The notes beneath the pieces are model-generated. The model was given only the letters and a program-made list of their open reading frames with translations, was not told the origin of the DNA and made no database searches. From positions 49,545,389 to 49,609,388 of the forward strand of contig OY282558.1 in NCBI GenBank assembly GCA_958295665.1: a DNA stretch of 64,000 nucleotides. The letters are read 5' to 3'. Shown here one piece after another: positions 57,139 through 64,000 of the stretch (the first letter of the stretch is position 1; each line of letters starts with the position of its first letter). The stretch comes from Tipula vernalis. Lineage: Eukaryota; Arthropoda; Insecta; Diptera; Tipulidae. A program made the position numbers and the translations under genes.

Positions 57139-58176
57139 CGATTTAATAAGAGTCAGGCGAAGCGGAAAAAATCCCAAAGCATTAAATTCAAATTTTAGAT
57201 GTTGCACAGCCAAACAATAATTACGTATCATTTTTCGATCCACCACTCTGTTACTCCATTCCAATTCTTGTAAATTCGCCATAAATTTTGTCACCTCCAT
57301 TAGGCATTCATCATTAGTCCACAAGTTAATGAGTGCCAGATAACTGATCAAATAAATATTAACTAAATAATCAAATACATGACTATTAATTGGGCGCATT
57401 ATAAACATTTTACTATCGGTCACAATTTTCCAATACATCCAGTAAAAATCGAGCATTAAATGAAAAAATGCTTCACTAAAATTCACTAAATTCGACCAGC
57501 CGAATGTTTCATTAATCAACTCATTAATCTCATACAAATTTTGGTAGTCATCAAAAATTATTTTTAATTTTTTGTTGTCCCAAATTTTATGCACTTCTCG
57601 ATTTAAATTTTTAATCGATTCGTTCACTTTGCACACACACATATTATACTGGAAATGACGTAGTCGTGAATTAACATTCAGCATTATGGTCACAAAGTAG
57701 TAAATAATCGCATGCCTTGAATCCAAATTATGTCTTACCGAATGATATTCGTAGAATATAAAAATGATCGCATAAATTAGGGATTTGAAAAAATTAAAAT
57801 TTGGTTTCTTAATTTTTATAAATTGTAAATTAATAATTTTAGATTTTTGATAAATTTGTTGAAAACTGTTGCGATAAATTCTCGTCTGGGTCACAATCAC
57901 AAGATTGATGACGGTGAATAAATATAATTTAATTAAATCATTTAATTTGCCCAAACAATTAAAATTAATGAAAATTTGTTCACTGTACAGTATAATTATG
58001 GCATTATAGAAGAAAAGTAGAAAAATATTTGCGGCAAATAAAACAATTTCCAGAATTTTCCAGGTAACAAGCTTTTTGGATGACAATGATGTGATGATAA
58101 TTGGTGAAAAGCTTATTATTTGTAATATACTTAAAAATATTTTTTTAATTAATTCATTATTTTTAATGAACAACAT
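57139..58176 (-). CDS. Gustatory receptor family protein, large exon; last exon not found
   Basis: 346 codons from Met 58176 (MLFIKNNELIKKIFLSILQI) to donor GTAAGT at 57138. Hydrophobic segments near residues 10-28, 38-64, 84-100, 128-145, 152-170, 234-258 and 275-292. Family blocks: LRHFQYNMCVCKVNESIKNL, NETFGWSNLVNFSEAFFHLM then LDFYW before TM6, and FNALGFFPLRLTLIKS right before the splice site. The donor sits where many insect gustatory receptors split just before the terminal TYxxxxxQF segment, so a last exon of about 15-25 codons is expected on the minus strand below 57138; I could not recognise it. Different intron position and sequence from the receptor at 45.2-51.4 kb, so not a recent duplicate. 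Confidence 0.82.
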
Positions 58177-58179
58177 TTT

Positions 58180-59430
58180 TTTTTTTTTTTGTAATATACA
58201 TAAGTATAATAATATTATGTTTGGTTGTATGATTTGGGGTTAGAGCTTTTATATGGAATTAATTTTATTGATTTCATCAGTAGCTCATTATTGGCGTTAT
58301 CGATAATTATTTCAGGAAATCCCTTTTTTTTTTTTTTTTAATTTTGCTAATGTAAAATATTTTGCTATATAATATGGTAATGTATGTACATTAGCTAATT
58401 ATTTGCATAAAGATATGGTCTGTTGGTCAATTTAGTGTTATCTTCAAATTGTATGTACACTAATCTGGGCGGGAACCACAAACTATATCAGACATAAATC
58501 AAATAATATTTTTTTGGGTGGAAAATACCACCCTGAATGTCCTAGCTTTTACATAAATTTGAGGGAATAGGGGATGAAAATATGTTTGGTTTATAAGCTA
58601 AGGTTTGCTAAGTATCTAAAATAATTTAGAGAACCAGAAGTTAAACCATCAAAAGGTTTTACAAGAGGTGGGAAACAACATGTTCCTAAAACCAACAACA
58701 AAAGTGAAAAGAAAATACCTACTCCTTATAATTACCCGCCTTGAAATTTTCCCAGACTTTCATTACATTGGTGTAGTAATGGATACTCTTAGCCCTATGG
58801 GCTAAATTTGTTCGAATTCTGAACTTGGTTTGCTTGTAAACAAAAGTTTTGAAAAAAATTCGTCTGCTCAAGATTATGGTGGCCCTGGAAGTTTGTTATA
58901 TCGGTACAGAAATGGGTTCTACTAGCTATTTTTTAACTTTTGGGCTATTAACTTTATTAACTAACTAAGAGAATGCAATATATTTATTGATCTAGTTAAA
59001 ATTTTAAAAAGCAAATCGTGTTCAGAATGGGGCCAGAGGTAGCCAATACAACCCTCTACTATATTGTCATAGCAAACTTCCAAGGACACCTTAATCTTAA
59101 ACAGAAGATTTTTAAATTTTTTGAGTCATGTAAACAACAGCAGAATGAGAATTTCATAGATTATTACCACTAGCAGTGTCATACTCCATATGGTGAAGAT
59201 GAGTACATTCAACTTTTAATGAATAATGAAGCCTGTTCTTCCGTATCATCTTACTGATCGACAGTTTTAACACGTAAATGAAATCATTAAAAGTTGCACG
59301 CCATGGGAAGACTCCTTGAAAAGACTCCGATCAATACCAGATTATTCAATGTACCCTCGTCGAGTCATTAGTGAACTTGGTTTTGACTGTACCAATGATG
59401 ATTAACCTGCGGTACCAACTTATACTAACC
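58180..59430. other. Intergenic, no gene recognised
   Basis: AT-rich at first. From about 59280 the composition shifts toward that of the following gypsy element, so the end of its gag may lie here (PWEDSLKRLRSIPDYSMYPR at about 59307-59360), but this is too short to assign. Confidence 0.4.
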
Positions 59431-59431
59431 A

Positions 59432-60052
59432 TTGTGCTCCGAGCTCGGGAAACCAGATGAGTGGCTCATGGAGACTGGGGATCCATGGGTCACAGACAAC
59501 TTCAGCCCTCAATACCAATCCGTATCTTCTGCGGTGACCGACTCCAGGTGGAAAGAATCAGACGAGCCAGTGAAAGTTCTCGTTGAGCCTTTTGACTCCG
59601 AAATCTCTCCTGGATCTGGTTCTTCTGATTCCGACCTAATGGTGTCGGAATCCTGCGTGTCCGTTTCTATTCCTGAATGTCGAGTAAAATCCTCTTCGTC
59701 GTTGATAAACTCCATTCATTCACCTTTTTCTTCTAATAATCAATTTTCATTTATTAAATCTGTTAAATCTGTCGTCAACACTTTAAAAAACTTCAATCCA
59801 ACTCGCTTGCTACGTTCAAAAAAATATTGGGAGGAACGTCGGGTCATGCGATCTTTCGTTGTCTCTTCAATCCCCGGTTCTGAAACCAGTGACAAACGGC
59901 CTTATGCCGATGTCCTTGTTAATGATGTGCCATACCGAGGGTTATTTGACAGTGGAGCGAGTGTAAGTGTTTTGGGTTGCGGTTCTGAGAAGTTGTTGAC
60001 CGATAACCATTTTAAAATACATAATTTGCCAGTGGTCAATCTCAAAAGGTGA
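59432..60052 (+). pseudogene. gypsy gag-pol linker and aspartic protease
   Basis: 206 codons. The first 130 are Ser-rich without clear domain; then DKRPYADVLVNDVPYRGLFD followed by SGASVSVLG supplies the DSGA active site of a retropepsin (about residues 165-185). The frame ends shortly after and the sequence continues in another frame at 60049. Confidence 0.75.
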
Positions 60053-60879
60053 TTGGTTATATTTACGCTCCGGTGCAGTATAACTCCCGAACTCAATATC
60101 TTCGACTATATTTGGTGCCTTCCTTGGAACAACCACTATACTTAGGTATTGATTTTTGGAATCAGTTTGGCGTCTCAGTAAATGTCTCTGCGTTGAGCGA
60201 AATAATTGACTCCATAGATCTCAATTCAACCCCTAAATTTCATACTCTGGCACTAAAAGGCAGCATTAAACGTCTTGGACGAACCACATTACTATCACAT
60301 GTGATTGATGTCGGTGAATCCAAGCCTGCTAAGCAATGGTTTTACTCAGTGTCCTCTGCTAAACAAAAACTGATATACAATTAGCGAGATCGAATGCTAT
60401 CTCTGGATGTCATTGAGGAAAGTCATAGTTCTTGGTGTTCTCCGGTCACGTTGGTGCATAAAAAGGATGGTCGTGTACGACTGTGTTTGGATGGCGGTGA
60501 GGAGAACAAGGTGACGGTCAGGGATGCGTATCCGCTTCCCCTTATCAACGGATTGTTGGGTCGTTTGGATGAAACACGCTACATTTCAGCAATTGATTTA
60601 AAAGACGCCTTTTGGCAAATACCACTCGATCCACAATCCCACGATAACACGGCGTTTAGAGTCCCTGGTCGTCCCTTGTATCACTTCAAGGTCATGCCCT
60701 TTGGGTTGTGCAATGCTCCCCAAACACTGTGCCGACCTATGCACCACGTGATACAGTACCAATTACACGACAAAGTCTTTGTACATTTGAGTAGGTTCGT
60801 AGGTTTTTGGCTTTATGTGGGTATTATTGGTGCTCCTTTTTTATTCAATGCGACGCAAGTGCTGTTGGCGTATGGGTAG
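60049..60879 (+). pseudogene. gypsy reverse transcriptase, fingers and palm
   Basis: Read through a single TAG at 60382-60384: LYLGIDFWNQFG (end of protease region), then SSWCSPVTLVHKKDGRVRLC, RDAYPLPLINGLLGRL, ISAIDLKDAFWQIPLDP, FKVMPFGLCNAPQTLCRPM. These are RT motifs; the first catalytic Asp is in AIDLKDAF. The YxDD motif expected next (after DKVFV) is replaced by HLSRFVG at a deletion border near 60795. Confidence 0.85.
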
Positions 60880-61273
60880 TGTACTTTTTCAGCTTGATTC
60901 GGATGGCGCTGAACACCCCATTGAATTTATTTCTCACAAATTAAATGCCGCGCAACGAAATTATTCCGTAACCGAGCTTGAGTGTTACACTGCAGTACTT
61001 AGTGTCCAAAAATTTCGGCCTTATATCGAGGGATACTCGTTCACGATCTATACCGATCACGCTAGTCTCCGCTGGTTGATGTCCCAAAAAGACTTATCTG
61101 GTAGAGTCGCCCGTTGGAGCCTAAAATTACAAGCGTGTAAATTTGAAATCGGATATCGTAAAGGTTTGGTAAACGTCGTTTCTGATGCCTTATCGAGAGC
61201 TTTTTACAGTGTGTCCACAGATGATATGAATCAGTCTCCAAACCCTAATGTCCAGTCTCAGCGCATCAAGTGA
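60815..61273 (+). pseudogene. gypsy RNase H domain
   Basis: IQCDASAVGV (in one frame near 60845-60875) and then, in the 60815 frame, LFQLDSDGAEHPIEFISHKL, RNYSVTELECYTAVLSVQKF, FTIYTDHASLRWLM and NVVSDALSRAF. The Asp/Glu/Asp residues of RNase H are visible across the two frames. Ends in a stop at 61271. Confidence 0.85.
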
Positions 61274-61477
61274 TAGTGATGTACTAAATATTGATCTTAA
61301 CTCTTCAGCATTTCAGGACGACGAATATGTTCAACAGATCAATCGAGTTCATCAGTTGACCATAATTACAAAATTTCATTCGTATACTGATTTGCCTGAA
61401 TGGAAGTTGGTGGTTCCATTATCCTTAACTGCAAAACTTATTGAGGTGGCCCATTCTTCTCCCACATCTGCTCATCG
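61248..61477 (+). pseudogene. gypsy integrase N-terminal start, truncated at the BEL junction
   Basis: SSAFQDDEYVQQINRVHQL and EWKLVVPLSLTAKLIEVAHS then SPTSAH match the segment between RNase H and the integrase zinc-binding domain of gypsy elements. Similarity stops after SAH; the following bases are BEL. Confidence 0.7.
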
Positions 61478-61997
61478 ATTACTCGACGTTTATGCAAGAA
61501 TATATCAAATTAGGTCATATGGAACGCATATACCCAACCATTCCAATCACCGACCCAACCACATCGTTTTATATGCGCCACACCATGCAGTGCACAAACA
61601 GACCAGTACCACCACCAAGCTGAGAGTGGTGTTTGATGCCTCAGCTAAATCCTCAACCAAAATATCACTCAATGACAACCTAATGGTGGGACCAACTATT
61701 CAAGATAGTCTGTTCGCCATCCTTATCAGATTCCGAAAACACGCAATTGTGTTCACAAGTGACTTAGAGAAGATGTACTGCCAAATCCGAATAGCTCAAG
61801 AAGATGCGACATTCCAAAGAATTGTGTGGCGAGAATCACCGGATTTACCCATTGAAGACTACCAACTGCTGACAGTAACTTATGGAACAGCCTCCGCACC
61901 GTATTTAGCAACAAAAACCTTAGCAACGGTTGCCGACAACAATTTGATCAAGTTTCCTTTAGCCGCAAAAGTCATAAAACAAGGATATGTATATTGA
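61478..61997 (+). pseudogene. BEL reverse transcriptase, N-terminal part
   Basis: FMQEYIKLGHMERIYP in one frame, then NHIVLYAPHHAVHK, TTTKLRVVFDASAKSSTK, SLNDNLMVGPTIQDSLFAIL, TSDLEKMYCQIRIAQED and YGTASAPYLATKTLATVAD: classical BEL RT blocks up to the palm, with the first catalytic Asp in SDLEKMY. Confidence 0.9.
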
Positions 61998-62556
61998 CGA
62001 CTTGATGTCCGGATCCAATAACGAACATGCCGCGAGTCTACTACAACACCAAATTATTGAAATCTTAGGATCAGCCGGCTTTCATCTACGAAAATGGACA
62101 TCAAACTGCGGACCATTATTAGCGGCGATACCGACGAACAGCCAAGAGTTATCACCATTTGAGATTTCCGAGGGTACTCGCTCAATCAAACTCCTAGGTT
62201 TGGAATGGTCTCCACAGAGCGATACATTCCAGTTCAAAGTTGCGATCAATCCAGAAAACACCAATATCAAGCGCACAATGTTATCCGAAGCATCAAAATT
62301 ATTTAATCCACTCGGGTGGTTGTCACCATTAATTATTACAGTGAAGCTCCTCTTCCAATCATTATGGCTCCTCAAGTTACAATGGGATGAACCTTTGCCA
62401 ATCAGTATTTCGAAACAATGGAAAACTCAGGCAAGAATTGCACCAGTTAGACCAAATATCAATTCCTCGCTGGTTATCAACCGAGGAAGAGACATTTTAA
62501 CTACACGGATTCTCGGATGCTTCCGGAGTCGCGTATTCCGCTGTTGTGTACTGTAG
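61987..62556 (+). pseudogene. BEL reverse transcriptase, C-terminal part
   Basis: MYIDDLMSGSNNEHAASLL holds the catalytic YIDD; then GSAGFHLRKWTSNCG, LGLEWSPQSDTFQFKV, LFNPLGWLSPLIITVKLLFQ and LWLLKLQWDEPLP. Offset by one base relative to the previous frame. Confidence 0.9.
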
Positions 62557-62962
62557 AGTCAAAACAAACCTGGCCATCATCCAAACCAATCTAGTGTGTG
62601 CCAAAACCAGAGTTGCTCCTATCAAGCATGTTTCAATTCCACGCCTAGAATTATGTGGTGCTCTTTTACTAGCAAGATTAATGAAACCAGTCATCAAGGC
62701 ACTTCAAGCCGAACAAATTGAAGTTTTCTATTGGACAGATTCAACCACTGTGCTATGGTGGTTGTCATCGCATTCGCGATGTTGGAAAAATTACGTGGCT
62801 AATCGCACAGCCGAAGTGTTAGAGTCAACTTCAAGGAAGGATTGGCGTTACGTACCAACGAAGGAGAACCCGGCTGATGGCGCGTCACGAGGGATATTAC
62901 CATCAAAACTGCCCGATTACGAAATTTGGTGGAAGGGACCCACTTCCAAGTTCCTGGCCTAG
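62546..62962 (+). pseudogene. BEL RNase H domain
   Basis: AKTRVAPIKHVSIPRLELCG, FYWTDSTTVLWWLSSHSRCW and DWRYVPTKENPADGASRGI: the Glu and Asp residues of the BEL RNase H are present. Ends with WWKGPTSKFLA and a stop. Confidence 0.9.
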
Positions 62963-63599
62963 TCAAGATCATTTGAGTCGCACCAATACCCAAACCGACG
63001 AAGAGCGACAAACTAGAATACACAAGCTGGAAGTAGTAATTTCGAATCCGTTGCTTGAAGAATTAACAAAGCGATACTCCAAATTTTCGAAACTCATTCG
63101 AGTTACAGCAATGTTATACCATTTCTTTAACAACATAAAAAAATCCGGTAAAGGAGAACCGAAGTCGATAATTCTAGAACTTGAGGAATATCAGCGCGCA
63201 ACCAATACCATCCTAACATGGGTACAAGACGATGCATTTGCTACCGAAATTTCGTGCCTCAAAACCAACAGAATTATTCCTAAAAATAGCAACCTAAACG
63301 CGTTAAATCCATTCGTCGATGGTCATGGAGTTCTACGAGTGGGTAGCAGAATTTGCCACGCGAATATTGAATATCATCAAAGGTTTCCGGTTATTTTACC
63401 AGCCAAACATGTCGTCACGAACTTAATTATTGATGAGACCCACGCCAAATATTTATACGCAGCACAATCACTGATGATATTCATATTACGACAAACATAC
63501 TGGATATTAAATTGCAAAAATTTGGTCCGACAAAAAATACACCGTTGCATCACATGTACTCGATACAAGCGTCACAAACTCACAACCCCAATCAGCTAA
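62877..63599 (+). pseudogene. BEL integrase zinc-binding region
   Basis: In its second half LNPFVDGHGVLRVGSRICHA, PVILPAKHVVTNLIIDETHA and QKIHRCITCTRY, the His/Cys zinc-binding domain before the catalytic core. Ends at TAA 63597-63599, after which the core goes on in a different frame. The first 25 codons overlap the RNase H end in another frame and are not part of the protein. Confidence 0.88.
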
Positions 63600-64000
63600 T
63601 GGGAGATTTACCATCGGCCCGAGTAAATTTCAAACACGCTTTCAACCAGACGGGAATCGACTATGCTGGTCCCATATGGCTGCGATCCATGATAGGAAGG
63701 CGAATTAAACCACATAAGGCATATATTGCTATATTCGTTTGCATGAGCAGCAAGGCAGTCCATATAGAACTAGTCAGTGACCTATCAACCAACGCATTCA
63801 TAGCCGCCTTAAAAAGATTTATGGCAAGAAGAGGAGCGTGTTCCGATATATTCACCGACAACGGCACCAATTTCGTTTGCGAAAAAAACCAATTCCAAGC
63901 CATTTACAAATTAAACAAATCAATTCCACATAATAATACAGTTTCTACTTTTTTATTAGATTACCAAACTAAATGGCACTTTTCACCACCATCCGGACCT
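63593..64000 (+). pseudogene. BEL integrase catalytic core, partial
   Basis: Open without stop to the window end: GDLPSARVNFKHAF, NQTGIDYAGPIWLRS with the first Asp, FVCMSSKAVHIELVSDLSTN, then DIFTDNGTNFVCE with the second Asp. The Glu lies beyond the window. Confidence 0.9.

Larger units (their letters stand above)
59432..61477 (+). mobile_element. Degenerate Ty3/gypsy element (protease to integrase start)
   Basis: Plus-strand pol blocks in gypsy order: protease, RT, RNase H and the beginning of integrase. There are several frameshifts, one nonsense codon near 60382 and a deletion removing the RT catalytic YxDD and thumb. GC content is higher than in the surrounding host DNA. The element stops abruptly at about 61477 where BEL sequence begins; no LTR is seen at the join. 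Confidence 0.87.
61478..64000 (+). mobile_element. BEL/Pao element pol, degenerate, running off the window
   Basis: BEL-type RT, RNase H, integrase zinc domain and integrase core in order on the plus strand, broken by frameshifts near 61985, 62500, 62940 and 63590. It begins mid-pol (no gag or protease) exactly where the gypsy sequence ends. Continues past base 64000. Confidence 0.92.

Noticed and set aside
1..64000. CRISPR arrays, operons, prophage or bacterial features
   Set aside because: No direct-repeat/spacer pattern, no prokaryotic gene organisation; the sequence is eukaryotic with spliced genes.

Overview
The window is AT-rich nuclear DNA of an insect. It has short spliced exons with GT/AG borders, very long introns, two chemoreceptor-type seven-transmembrane genes of the insect gustatory receptor superfamily, and a dense population of insect-type transposons (mariner, Tc1-like, piggyBac, copia, gypsy, BEL/Pao, LINE, SINE). 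I cannot place the insect order.

Layout. 1-7 kb: broken LINE reverse transcriptase, a decayed gypsy element, then plain AT-rich DNA. 7.05-42.24 kb, plus strand: one host gene, the Arf guanine-nucleotide exchange factor cytohesin (Drosophila steppke). It has two alternative N-terminal routes, a short one (7050-7128 plus 7469-7542) and a long one (25340-26227), both joining a common exon at 26324. A 14-kb intron follows, then Sec7 and PH exons from 40431 to the stop at 42242. Isoform A is computed at 411 aa and isoform B at 656 aa. The big introns hold a mariner deletion derivative, a strong hairpin, a MITE-like repeat, a Tc1-like pseudogene, a GIY-YIG (Penelope-like) remnant, a LINE tail with perfect target-site duplications, a FLYWCH remnant, and a nearly complete copia element nested in a piggyBac fragment.

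45.2-51.5 kb, minus strand: a gustatory receptor gene whose large first exon (50488-51381) and terminal exon (45206-45421) are separated by a 5-kb intron filled with a decayed gypsy element, a tRNA-derived SINE inserted in that gypsy, and a BEL fragment on the other strand. 51.9-54 kb: degenerate short tandem arrays and a foldback element whose inverted arms are made of ~108-bp tandem units. 55.7-57 kb: remnants of another gypsy element on the minus strand around a 226-bp near-perfect palindrome. 57.1-58.2 kb: a second, divergent gustatory receptor, minus strand, last exon not found. 59.4-64 kb: a degenerate gypsy element abutting a degenerate BEL/Pao element that runs off the window.

How it fits together: cytohesin is convergent with the first receptor gene, and about 3 kb of 3' UTR and intergenic DNA lie between their stops. 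Nothing suggests functional coupling between cytohesin and the receptors. The transposon-rich introns and intergenic spaces explain most of the length. The least explained structures are the tandem-armed foldback element, the 226-bp palindrome, the 35-bp-arm hairpin in the cytohesin intron and the long alternative N-terminal exon of cytohesin.
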